Assembly (NCBI GenBank): GCA_004764695.1 | Contig: SMSO01000035.1 | Location: 928,001-992,000, forward strand | DNA from: Schizochytrium sp. TIO01 | Taxonomy: Eukaryota > Sar > Bigyra > Thraustochytrida > Thraustochytriidae | DNA length: 64,000 nucleotides | Direction: 5' to 3' | Shown here: positions 53,845 to 63,628 of the stretch, piece after piece | How positions within the stretch are numbered: position 1 is the first letter of the stretch | How the letters are laid out: every line of letters starts with the position of its first letter | Translations under genes and position numbers: made by a program | Notes under the pieces: model-generated | What the model was told of the DNA's origin: nothing | The model's database searches: none | Seen by the model: only the letters and a program-made list of their open reading frames with translations

Positions 53845-53863
53845 AGAATATCTAATTGCAACC

Positions 53864-55399
53864 ATGGGCAAAAAGGAGCTTCGCGAGATGGATATGTCCG
53901 AGGTGGAGAAGCACAACTCGGAAGGCGATGCGTGGATTGTCATTGACGGCAAGGTTCTTGATGTGAGCATGTTCATGAACTTTCACCCGGGTTCTAAGCA
54001 CCTCCTCGTTAAGGTTGCCGGCACCGACTGTACCGAAGAGTTCTACAGCCTTCATCGCCAATCAGTATTGGAGAACTTTCAAGAGAAGCTGCAAATTGGT
54101 ACCGTCAAGGGCAAGCCTGTTCCTCCTGCCCGTGATCTTGGTGCCCTCAGCCTTGTACCTTACGCTGAGTGGATTTCTCCTTTCGAGAGCGAGAAGCACC
54201 GTCATCTTCGTCGCGCATGCCGCGAGTTCATCGAGCGTGAGATCTGCCCTTATGTCAGCGAATGGGAGGAGGCCGGCGAGTACCCTGATACCATCTTGCC
54301 CCTAATGGGTAAGTTTGGCTACATTGCTGCTTCTCTTGGCCCCGGCAAGCACCTCAAGTTCGTGGACCAGCTTCCTTCCGGCATCAAGCCTGAGGAGTTC
54401 GACTACGCTGCAGAGCGTATCGTGCAAGAGGAGCTCAAGCGTTGCGGCAGCTGGGCTCTTTGTGATGGCCTTGGCGGCGGCACTGTAATTGGTCTCCCGC
54501 CCGTCCTGAACTTCGGATCCCCGGAGCTCGTGCAACGCATTGTTCCTGGTGTCCTCCGTGGTGAGAAGCGCATTTGCCTTGCCATCACCGACCCTTACGC
54601 TGGCAGTGATGTTGCAAGCTCCACGGCTGTAGCCAAGAAGTCCGCTGATGGCAGCCACTACATTGTCACTGGCCTCAAAAAGTGGATTACTGGCGGTTAC
54701 CCTGCTGACTACTTCACGACCCTTGTGCGCACTGGTGGCGCCGGGCACGGCGGTCTTTCCTTGCTCCTGATTGAGCGCACCGAAGGTGTCACCACCAAGC
54801 GCATCAAGACCTCTTACAGCTCGGTTGCAAACACGTCTCTTATCACCTTTGAGGATGTCAAGGTTCCTGTAGGCAACTTGCTTGGCAAGGAGGGCGAGGG
54901 ATTCAAGCTCGCCATGGCCAACTTTAACCACGAGCGCTGGGGAATGGCTGTCGGCGGCAACCGCCACAACCGCCTCATCATTGAGGAGTGCTACAAATGG
55001 GCCTACAACCGTAAGGTCTTTGGCAAGCGTCTCATTCACCAGCCGCAAATTCAGGAGCGCCTTGCTGAGATGTGTGCATACACCGACTCTGTGTCTGCCC
55101 TCATCGACAATGTGACCTACAAGATGGACTCCATGTCTTACGCGGAGCAGACCAAAAAACTCTCTGGTGCTATTTCCCTTCTCAAGAACCAACAGGTGCA
55201 AGCCTCCCGTGTTGTCAACGATGGTGCCATTCAAATCTTTGGAGGTCGTGCTCTTACTAAGACCGGCCTTGGTTCCAAGCTCGAGAACTTCCAGCGTACA
55301 TACCAGTACGGAGCTATCCTCGGTGGCGCGTCTTCTGTTCTTGCAACTCAAGCCATCCGTGAGGCAATTAAGAAGTTCCCTGAGGATGCCCGCTTGTAA
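53864..55399 (+). CDS. Cytochrome b5 - acyl-CoA dehydrogenase fusion
   Basis: A 511-residue protein. Residues 1-85 are a cytochrome b5 domain with haem ligands H41 (FHPGSK; the usual motif is HPGG) and H64 (YSLHRQS). Residues about 110-505 form an acyl-CoA dehydrogenase: GGTVIGLPPVLNFGSPE, the FAD-contacting AITDPYAGSDV, GLKKWITGG, NFNHERWGMAVGGNR and the C-terminal IQIFGGRALTKTG. The FAD domain would oxidise an acyl-CoA, with the b5 domain perhaps passing electrons. Such fusions are known in fungi and oomycetes. At the site of the common YEGTSEI catalytic Glu the sequence is ILGGASSV, so the base lies elsewhere, as in isovaleryl-CoA dehydrogenase, or is lost. There is no targeting peptide or SKL tail. 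Codons are C/G-ended, suggesting strong expression. Confidence 0.93.
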   Translation: MGKKELREMDMSEVEKHNSEGDAWIVIDGKVLDVSMFMNFHPGSKHLLVKVAGTDCTEEFYSLHRQSVLENFQEKLQIGTVKGKPVPPARDLGALSLVPYAEWISPFESEKHRHLRRACREFIEREICPYVSEWEEAGEYPDTILPLMGKFGYIAASLGPGKHLKFVDQLPSGIKPEEFDYAAERIVQEELKRCGSWALCDGLGGGTVIGLPPVLNFGSPELVQRIVPGVLRGEKRICLAITDPYAGSDVASSTAVAKKSADGSHYIVTGLKKWITGGYPADYFTTLVRTGGAGHGGLSLLLIERTEGVTTKRIKTSYSSVANTSLITFEDVKVPVGNLLGKEGEGFKLAMANFNHERWGMAVGGNRHNRLIIEECYKWAYNRKVFGKRLIHQPQIQERLAEMCAYTDSVSALIDNVTYKMDSMSYAEQTKKLSGAISLLKNQQVQASRVVNDGAIQIFGGRALTKTGLGSKLENFQRTYQYGAILGGASSVLATQAIREAIKKFPEDARL

Positions 55400-56363
55400 G
55401 TCTCTACCTTCTTATGAGTCCCGCGCTTTTCTTAACTCCCCAATTAGTTGGCGCGGGATATACTTTACTTATCTAAACCTGTCAAGAATAAATGTCGGTG
55501 TCTACACAACTGCGTAATGAATAAAGAGAAAATCCCTTCTTGTAGCAACAACAACAAACGGAGTTGAGAAGCAGGAGACTGTTTCTTCCCAAAGGTCCAG
55601 GAGGCCGGGCTCCTTTTTCTTTCCCACCTTTTACCTTTCCTAGTTTTCTCAGTTTTGCAAATAAGCGTAAGGCTTCGCAAAGTGCGTCGTTTTATCTCCT
55701 TATACTTTTGATATACATATTTCTGAGTATGCTTCCTTTCACCTGTTTAGCTTGGATGCACTTTCACTCAGGCTGAAACCTATCACAGAGAAAGCTCTAG
55801 CTAGCACTGTGATAAAGGCACGCTTGAAAGGTTAAACTCAAATTTAATAGTCCCAAGTCATGTTTGACTTATCGATTTATGAGATGTAAAAAGGTGTGTA
55901 CTACTGCGCGGAAGGCTTCTGAAAAAAAGGTCCGCGCCGAGACCGTTAATCCAGACGGGCCTCCGCGGGCTTTGTCCATTAGGGATAGCGTCGGTGTTAT
56001 CATAGAATCCACGGATGTTGGCGCGAGTAGTTTATTGCCGAAGATGGACTTTGGTCCTTTCCGAAAGAACAGGAGGGAAGACATCTGATGCGCAAATCTC
56101 TTCTCAACGAGGCAGCACGAACGCTGTGCAAGGCGGAGGTCCAGTTCTGACGAAACATAGCCGGTCGGTGTTGAGCCACTGAACTAAGATAGGGTCCCCT
56201 TGGCAAGGATTTCACTGACCTGCGTATGATTTCGACATAGAGATATTAGGAAGGCTCTTGCTTGTTTTCTTGTTTTCTTAACTAACCAACTTGATCTGGG
56301 TTGCAAAAGCCAAGCAAACTCCTGTCGCTTGGCGCTTCGCTGGGAAGGCTGCCTCAAGATATC
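55400..56363. other. Intergenic, no gene seen
   Basis: The 3' flank of the ACAD gene and promoter side of the coiled-coil gene. Small frames are random-looking. Confidence 0.6.
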
Positions 56364-58013
56364 ATGGAGACAAAGAGCAATGAAAATATGGAGGATCGCC
56401 ATGAGCTAGTCTCAGAGGATGGGGGTGAAGATGAATCAGGCGAAGAAGACGGTGCCGAAGGAGTTTCTGCTCGGGAGAGCTCAAGTCATGTGGGCGACGG
56501 AGAGCATGATAGTGGAGGTGAAGCAAGTGAGGGTGACGAAGAAGAGGGAGAATCAGGACCTGCAGATGATGACGATGAAGGAGATAGTGATGACGGAAGT
56601 AGATCATGCGACGATGAAGAATGTACACATGATCACAATAATGAAGATATAGCAAATCATGATGATGAAGGTGGCGAGTCTCAAGTCCCGGAACAGGAAG
56701 ATGACGACAAGCAAGACGAGCAGGAAGATCCCGAAGATGCAGATATACAAGTAGAAATTCAAAAAGATAAAGAGATACGACCTAACTCTGCAAATCTAGG
56801 AGATGAGAAAATCATTTCTGGCGAGACCTACAATACTATTACCGCTGAGAAAGGTCTAGAAGAACTTCCCAATGAAGTCACTGAAGTTGAAGTTCCTAAG
56901 AATATTGCTCCTTCAGAAGTTTCCAAATCGCAGAAGTTTTCTTCTCAACACAAAAACTTAAATGCAGATGATTCTGTGGAAATTGTCAATGAAGAATATG
57001 CCGCCAACCACAATGCTACAATGCCGGAGAATCTTGCTGAGCTTATTGCATACCAACAACAAAATTTAGAGAATCAGGAAGAAACCAAGCGCTTAGAAGC
57101 ACGCTCGAGGCAACTTGCTCGCTGGCGTGAGCGCATGGCTCGTCGCATGACAGAGGACGAATTAGAACGTGCACGCGAAGCACGTCGTCTCGTTGCAAAG
57201 ATGAGACGAAAGCGACTTGAGCTTGAGCGCCATCGAAAAGAACAACTTGACGTTACACGCGAAGCGGAACAAGAGGCGAACGAGCGTCAAGCCATGGCTG
57301 CAGAAGAGCGTGCGCAGCATGAGTTCGAAGCACAGCGAGAATTCCGAGCACGTTGGATGTCAGAACTGAAACAGAAGCATCAAGAGCGCCAAGAGCGACT
57401 GCAAAAGAGCTTACAACCAGCGCGTCGCCCGAAGCAGCTTCTACATGATCGTTTAGAATTGGAGTTCATGATAAAACAGTCAAATGAAGACATTGAACGG
57501 CAAAGACAACTTCGTCGACTCCGGGATAACTGCAAACAACCAACCATGCAGGAGTTAGAGAACCATATGAAGCTTTTTGCCAACACCGTTCATGCAATTC
57601 CAAATCGGCCGATATTACCTGCGCGGGTGCAAGTGACGCAGGACACTGTGGATCAAGTACAACGCAGGGTACATCAGGCAGATGCGGCAAGTAAACGTGA
57701 GCATCGGAAAGAGCACCTGTTAGCATTTGGGCGACAGTCTGCTCGTAAAGAGTATGCAACTCATGTTCCCAAGGTGAAAACACCGAAGGTGCGCAAGCCA
57801 TTACCTATTGAAATTAACCCTCCTACGACAGCGCGGCCTGTAGGAGTCTCTCGCCCACTGGGGGCTATACGACAGCCAGCACATGCTGCTGCGTCTCCTC
57901 GAACACGCGCACTTGCAGATGCAGCAGTAAAGGCTTCTCACAAAGATGCGAAAGACATTCAAGAGAAACTCAAAGAGCTACATCGTCTACAGCAATTTGC
58001 TCCAGCAGCGTAG
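56364..58013 (+). CDS. Acidic coiled-coil protein, family not recognised
   Basis: A 549-residue protein. The first 150 residues are strongly acidic (Glu/Asp/Ser/Gly). Residues about 215-390 form a long charged helix, likely a coiled coil or single alpha-helix: ETKRLEARSRQLARWRERMARR, ERAREARRLVAKMRRKRLELERHRKEQ and ELKQKHQERQERLQKSL. A basic Pro/Ala-rich C terminus follows (VPKVKTPKVRKPLPIEIN, TARPVGVSRPLGAIRQPAHAA), ending in a short helix (KDIQEKLKELHRLQQF). I recognise no enzyme or binding domain. A cytoskeletal or ciliary scaffold role is possible, but only from composition. The ATG at 56364 is the first in the frame; the frame is open 63 bases further from a TTG. Confidence 0.8.
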   Translation: METKSNENMEDRHELVSEDGGEDESGEEDGAEGVSARESSSHVGDGEHDSGGEASEGDEEEGESGPADDDDEGDSDDGSRSCDDEECTHDHNNEDIANHDDEGGESQVPEQEDDDKQDEQEDPEDADIQVEIQKDKEIRPNSANLGDEKIISGETYNTITAEKGLEELPNEVTEVEVPKNIAPSEVSKSQKFSSQHKNLNADDSVEIVNEEYAANHNATMPENLAELIAYQQQNLENQEETKRLEARSRQLARWRERMARRMTEDELERAREARRLVAKMRRKRLELERHRKEQLDVTREAEQEANERQAMAAEERAQHEFEAQREFRARWMSELKQKHQERQERLQKSLQPARRPKQLLHDRLELEFMIKQSNEDIERQRQLRRLRDNCKQPTMQELENHMKLFANTVHAIPNRPILPARVQVTQDTVDQVQRRVHQADAASKREHRKEHLLAFGRQSARKEYATHVPKVKTPKVRKPLPIEINPPTTARPVGVSRPLGAIRQPAHAAASPRTRALADAAVKASHKDAKDIQEKLKELHRLQQFAPAA

Positions 58014-58460
58014 TAGTACCTCAACCAGTCACCCAATGAAGATAGAATCTGATGAAACGCAATGAGAAGAAGGAAGCCAATTAAGGCACATATTAATCGC
58101 CGAATCTCTAGCTTCTCTGCGAGGTCACATCTTTCACGAACGAGTTTGCATCTTTTTGTTGAAGCGTGCCATCGTTGATTAGCTCAGTGGTTTCGATTAA
58201 TCTCTAGCTTTATTTTTAGAATTTGACAAATGCAATGATTTGCTTCTGTGACTAATTTCTCTCGAGTAAATAGGATGCTACACCTTTGTTTATTTTGTCT
58301 GGTCAGAGGAACCACGAAGCATCATCTTACAAAATATGATGGCTTCTTCTGAGTTCTGCATATCATAGTATCCACTATTTTCTGTTGCATCTCAGGCAGT
58401 GGTCGCTTAGTGAAATGTCTATAGTCCAGAGAGAAGATTCAATAATAATAATAAAGCTAA
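58014..58460. other. Convergent intergenic region
   Basis: 3' flanks of the coiled-coil and phosphatase genes, A/T-rich. Confidence 0.6.
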
Positions 58461-59444
58461 CTAAATTGCAAAAGTATTTTCAACAACGACAGGGACAAGC
58501 TCTGCATTTGCTGGCCAATGCCAAGGTGCACCAAGGGCTTGAAGGGCGTGTGCAATGTAGTCGCTATGCGTAACTACTGCGACATGATCCCACGGAGTCT
58601 CCATGAGCCAGGCGAAAAATTTATGTACTCGCCGTTCAATGTCCTCTGGAGTCTCTCGATAGTCATCCCGGTGCCAAGAATCCTCATTTGATGCGAGCAT
58701 TCTAGTGAAATCAACACTAGGATACTCTTGTGCCATTGTAGATGCATCTCGTCGTTTTTCTGAAAGACATATTCCAAAGCGCTCACGGCAATGCTCAACA
58801 GCAACCTTTGGTACCTTGTTCCAAACGGTATCCAGTCCAATTCGAGCAGTCTCAAGTGCTCTAGCAAGAGGCGAGAGTACAATAGCGTCTATGCGAAGTC
58901 CTTTATTTTGGAGAGCATCGTTGACAGCTTTGCGAAGCGCATGTGCCTGGGCACGACCTGTGGAGTTTAGCGGGGCATCAGTGTACTTTGTCTTCTTCCC
59001 TTCTGACTCATTCCATACTTGGGTGCCAACTTCCCGTTCTGCAACATTATGAATAGCCTCCGCATGGCGTACGAGAAGAATCAGCTTTCGCCGACGCCCT
59101 TGGTTTGATTGAGGCGATCTTATGCTAACTTGAGTCCAGGAAGCGCCTGGTTTGAGTCCAAGGCGGTCGAGGTGCTCATTGTCTGGCTCAAGCTGGGGAT
59201 CTGGCACAATGCTTGCGGGGAATTCTACCCCTTCGTGATGTTTAGGCTTCAGTTTACCTGATTCCTTCTGAATACCACCCGATGATGCATGCGGGGCATC
59301 TTCTTGCTGCACGATGTCCCAGTACACATTGGCAAGCTTATCAAGCAGTTCTTGTTGATGTTTCCGGTGACGAAGTCTCCAAAGCCACGCTGAAGAGACC
59401 AATGCTGCACCAGCATAAATAACTAACATCTGGCCTGAGGCCAT
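58461..59444 (-). CDS. Membrane-anchored histidine phosphatase (phosphoglycerate-mutase family)
   Basis: A 327-residue protein of the RHG branch-1 family, which uses a phospho-histidine intermediate. The motif is LLVRHAEAIHN; the family's usual RHG is RHA here. The second catalytic His is in VAVVTHSDYIAHAL, and LNSTGRAQAHAL and VLSPLARALETA supply the expected Arg and Glu contacts. This resembles fungal and plant phosphoglycerate-mutase-like proteins with YTDAPLNSTG, which are phosphatases of uncertain substrate, not glycolytic mutases. A hydrophobic helix at about 6-22 (MLVIYAGAALVSSAWLW) followed by Arg/Lys/His suggests a membrane anchor. The ATG at 59444 is chosen; an upstream TTG adds three residues. 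Confidence 0.9.
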   Translation of the reverse strand: MASGQMLVIYAGAALVSSAWLWRLRHRKHQQELLDKLANVYWDIVQQEDAPHASSGGIQKESGKLKPKHHEGVEFPASIVPDPQLEPDNEHLDRLGLKPGASWTQVSIRSPQSNQGRRRKLILLVRHAEAIHNVAEREVGTQVWNESEGKKTKYTDAPLNSTGRAQAHALRKAVNDALQNKGLRIDAIVLSPLARALETARIGLDTVWNKVPKVAVEHCRERFGICLSEKRRDASTMAQEYPSVDFTRMLASNEDSWHRDDYRETPEDIERRVHKFFAWLMETPWDHVAVVTHSDYIAHALQALGAPWHWPANAELVPVVVENTFAI

Positions 59445-59465
59445 GTTGCACAAAGTTCACTTTCC

Positions 59466-59506
59466 GTTGTCTTTGTCGTTGTCGTTGTCGTTGTCTTTGT
59501 CGTCGG
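59466..59506. repeat. GTTGTC-type microsatellite upstream of the phosphatase
   Basis: About seven GTTGTC/CTTTGTC units just upstream of the phosphatase start, probably in its leader. Confidence 0.88.
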
Positions 59507-60567
59507 TCTCGCGTAACGTTCAACAGCTATGAGTTGATGGCCTCACTCTCGAGTCGAATGAAGACGATCGCCTGTGAAACAACTGATGAGTTGCCCTTTG
59601 TTCTTGCGCAGCAGTCCTGGAGTGAGCGGGACTAGGACAGTCGCAAACAGCAACAAAGTTACGTTTCGTGGTCGAATTGCCACTGCCACCATCCACGTCG
59701 TTTATGTTGCTGCTCGATAGCAAGGTTCTCTGTCCTTTATTCAATGCATTGAATGCATTAGATACTCTCCATCTTTCTTTTCCAGTTCCTTGAGGTTGCT
59801 AAGTGGGACCAGTACCTACTTCTGCACGTAGAACATTGTTAAGAACAGAACACCATGTACCTACCTGGAAAGAAAGTTTCTTAATTTTTAATTTTTAATT
59901 TAAATTTAACTTTAAAATATAATTTAAAAAAAAGGAAAAAAAAAAGACTTGGAACTTGGAGGGAAATATATATAAAAAGCTTTTTACTTTTTCTCGTTCA
60001 AATTTTAATTTAAAAAAAGAAAAATCTTGATGGAGAATCAAAATAAGCAAAAAATACTGACAACATGACACTTGGCATTGGAGAATTATTTATCGATGTG
60101 GCTTTTCTTCTGATGGAAAAAGTAACATCGTTATTTCAAAAAAAAGTATTACCAGGTAGAAAATAATGGTACCGAATAAAGAATATACTTCTGACACTCA
60201 AGCTGAAAAGCTAATCTTCATATACTACACATTTTTACATTTAAAAAAAATGCTTTATATATATTATTTGTGTACAGTTTTCATTAAGATGTATCTTTCA
60301 GATGAAAACACCAAACCAAGACAAACTCTTTGTGTATCATGATTTTTTTTAATTTTTTTTCAATAAGAAGCTTTCCAGCTAATCAAGAAGCTCTTGCTTC
60401 CAAGCCGCTTCATTTCAAAGGAATGCCCCACCCTCAGTGTTCTTGAAGAAGGAGTCTCCAGCATAAACCCAGCCTGAGTCAGATCCGATGAATTCACCTC
60501 AGAGTTGGCTCGATGCTTAGAGAGGTAAAACTATCAAATCAGAGAAAAAACCAACAAAAAACTAAAA

Positions 60568-60594
60568 ATAAAACAAAACAAAACAAAACAAATC
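60568..60594. repeat. AAAAC pentamer repeat
   Basis: Five or six AAAAC units. Confidence 0.88.
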
Positions 60595-60779
60595 AAAAAG
60601 GCAGCGAAGCGCACTAATATCATGACGACGGCAGTTATAGTCACATATAACAAGGCACGGCACACACCCCAGTGCAACAGACCATCACTTGAAAACAGCA
60701 TCAAAAGCAACTCGAACCACAAGCGGACAGCACCTTCGGTTCGAGTCGATCAAAGACCACTTCGATCATACATACACGT

Positions 60780-62090
60780 GCCTCGAACTTAGCTGTTGGC
60801 GTCGCCAGCCACCGCGGCAGACCGGGGCGTCGCGCGGGGGCGGAGGGCGTCGAGGAGCAGGCACCGCATTCTTTGGGCTCCTGGAACATGGGAACGCTGC
60901 TCGCACGCTTGCAAAGTGGCTGGAACGTAGGTGGCATATGGACAACGCGCAACCCCCGTTCATCCACGCCCTCGTGACCCGGAGGCTGCCGTGGACTGCT
61001 TCGATGCCAACTTCACGTTGAGCACCATGCCAGGCGCCACTGCCGGCTTCCGCCAGATGCAGCTGCTCCCTCGGACCTGCCGTCAGGCGGTCGATCAGCT
61101 TCGAACTCGAACATCGTCGCTCTTCCTCAAGTCGCTCCTCAAGCCGCACGCCGTTGCCTCGAGCCAAAGCTAATGCTGAGGTTACCCTCTGTTGCTCTTG
61201 AAGGCGAAGGCGCCGCCCGTCGCGGTCACTCACTGCTCTTGACGGCGAGCGCCGCAGCACGCGGCACGCAGCACGCAGCGCTGCGCGCAGCACGCAGGTG
61301 GGCTCGGCTTTGGCTCGGCTAGGCTTGGGTGATTCAAGATCTTGAGCTCCATGGGTTCTCCTCGTCCTCTTGCACAGCTTGCCGTGCCCTGCGTGCAGCT
61401 TCTTGCCAGCTAGAGCAACCGCGTGCACCGCACCCCGCCCTTTGGCTGGACAGGCGTCGCATCGAGTTGGCCAAGACTTCTTGAGTCGCCGCAGCTTCCT
61501 TGGAGCGCCAATCGTTGATGACGCTGCCGTGGAGACTGCACCTCGGGAACCAGGAGTTCTTGAAGTGGCGATAGCAGGCATTTCCAACTTCGTGGCTGGT
61601 TCTTGCACAGACTCCGTCGACCAGCACTGTAGTGGATCGATTGATTACTTGCCCATGGAGGAGTGCGGCCTGACAGCCTCTGAGACCTCCGGCTGCCGAT
61701 ACTCAAAGTTGGATGTCTCGGCAGGTCGCGGCGAAAGCCACGACGGGAAGGCCCTCAAGAGCAGCACTGTCTCTTCAGGATGGCCAATGGCTTGCTTCAA
61801 GTTCTTAGGGACTTTGGGTTTCCACTGAGAAAGACTCTACTACAACTGATGCATCGTCCCCGCGTTAACTTCAAGCGGAAACTAACAGATTTTCTGGGAC
61901 CATGGTTACCCGTGCTGGGCAGATGCCCAAGAATTTGCAGTCGCAGGCGCGTACTTCGCTGTCAGTGGAGGTGCACGACGGCACGAAGGCGTGGGTCGGC
62001 ATCGCCGCGTCGCGAAGAGCCTCGTGAGCCGCGTGGCGCGAGAAAAATAAAAAATTTCTCGAGCGTTTCTGACCTCGACATTCACCAGCG
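60780..62090. other. GC-rich island with overlapping open frames, possible decayed gene
   Basis: The segment is markedly richer in G and C than its flanks and has open frames on both strands, the longest being 60766-61608 on the minus strand (280 codons, Arg/Ala-rich). None has a domain I know. Such frames are expected by chance in GC-rich DNA, so coding is not supported; a degenerate gene or element is possible. Confidence 0.3.
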
Positions 62091-62127
62091 TTCCAGGTCA
62101 GGAGATCTATAAAACTACTAAATTCCG

Positions 62128-62161
<34 letters not shown>
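62128..62161. repeat. ATC trinucleotide microsatellite
   Basis: Eleven uninterrupted TCA/ATC units. Confidence 0.95.
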
Positions 62162-63006
62162 TTGTATTGTCCGATACTTTGCATATTATCCCGACGTTTG
62201 GCCTGTTCTAACAGGAGCGGTGTTCGAGCAAGTTCGAGTTGAGGTTCAACTCCAATTTGTTGTGCACCTCGTTGGCTAGCTTCCTGGTGTAATAATGCAT
62301 CGAGTCTGGGGGGGTTCTTCTCTCTCGTCGCGAAAACAAAATGGCTGGCGGGCGGCACGTCATCGGCGCTCGAGAAGAAGCTGAACGGCCACATCTGCAT
62401 ATTTGTTGAGCCAGGCTCTTCGCCGAGGTGCTCGCTGCAGCTTGGCTCTCTTTTCTCCCCACTTCCGCCCTCGAGATAAGAAAGAGCAATCAATAGCGCT
62501 TATTCACGCTGTTGTGTCATGAGAAATATTTTTGTTTGATTTTAATAATTAAACAATAAATTAATAAAATGCAATTGCAGGCATAGTTCGATAAAAGCGC
62601 ATCGCGCAGCACCTCCAAAGCCATCATCACCCACAAGGCAAGATCTGATTCCCGGCAAATGCTGGACACACCCATAGCCTCTCTTGCATGCATGCATCCT
62701 CGCAAACGCTCTCAAGCCAAGCCCTACGTCCGCCATACACACGCCCTCGAAAGATCTGCTTCTAAAGGCCGCCACCGCGGAGACATTTCCTGCAAAGCAA
62801 GCAAGCATCGAAGCTTCCTCTAAAGAAGACTAATTAAAGTAGAACAGAGAAGAACAGAACAACACATAAGTACCCCGATAGAAGTTCGCAAACCAGGGCA
62901 CGACCTGAAGAACTCGTACGCCAAGGCTTTCTACTCCTCGACAGCCCTGTGGCTTTGGTGGGTTCTGGCTGGGCTTCTGCCGGGCCTTGGCACTCTTGAA
63001 GACAAG

Positions 63007-63052
63007 CAATCAATTAATCAATTAATCAATTAATAATCAATTGATCAATCAA
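63007..63052. repeat. AATC/AATTAATC repeat
   Basis: Imperfect CAATTAAT and CAAT units. Confidence 0.88.
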
Positions 63053-63513
63053 ATACAGCACTGTTTCTCGAATTCGCCTCGCAATTCGCATGTACGTTGG
63101 CTGAGCGCCGCTGCGGAGGCTTTGCGTTGCGCAGCGTTCTTTCCGAGCTTTAGCCAGCTTGTAGCCTACCGTATGCTTGGTTCTTCTGGGCACTAGGTAC
63201 GAGTCGGTCAGATTCGATGAAGTAAGTCTTCGCCGCCATCAACTCTGCCGCCTCCGCGCCTTCAAGCTCTTTCTTTACACAGCTTCTTTGCAAAGCTGAG
63301 GCCAAAACGCCGCCAAGTCAGCGCGAAACACAAAGCTTCTCAGGCCACACTCGAGTTGGCTGGACGGAGATGTGGTCTCAAGCTGCAGCTTCTGAGCAAC
63401 GCATTCTCCAGCACGGCCCGGCTCCACAGCTGAGGCCCCGGCGGTGCACACCCGTGGCGCCACGGCTTCATTCGCCTCCTTGGGACTGGCAAACAGCTTG
63501 CAAAGTAGACCTA

Positions 63514-63628
63514 GTTGAAGTTGAAGTTGAAGTTGAAGTTGAAGTTGAAGTTGAAGTTGAAGTTGAAGTTGAAGTTGAAGTTGAAGTTGAAGTTGAAGTT
63601 GAAGTTGAAGTTGAAATTGAAGTTGAAG
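63514..63628. repeat. GTTGAA hexanucleotide array, about 19 copies
   Basis: Nearly perfect GTTGAA units with one substitution. Scattered decayed copies continue to about 63770. Read in frame it would encode Val-Glu repeats, but no gene context supports translation. Confidence 0.97.

Larger units (their letters stand above)
50605..53863. other. 3.3-kb divergent gene-free region with many repeats
   Basis: This gap contains CGAT repeats (50710-50728), an AAAGC array (52576-52610), ATTC (53113-53184), GTAA (53351-53380), the TACTTTCA octamer array (53406-53542) and a GTT repeat (53814-53844) in the next gene's leader. A 123-codon frame at 51748-52119 has no recognisable feature. Confidence 0.6.

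Noticed and set aside
54302-55351. 349-codon frame antisense to the b5-ACAD gene
   Set aside because: It mirrors a codon-biased gene; C/G-ended codons keep the opposite strand open. It shows no domain of its own.
60766-61608. 280-codon Arg/Ala-rich frame on the minus strand
   Set aside because: GC-rich composition makes such frames likely; it begins at no credible ATG context and shows no domain. Kept only as part of the island.
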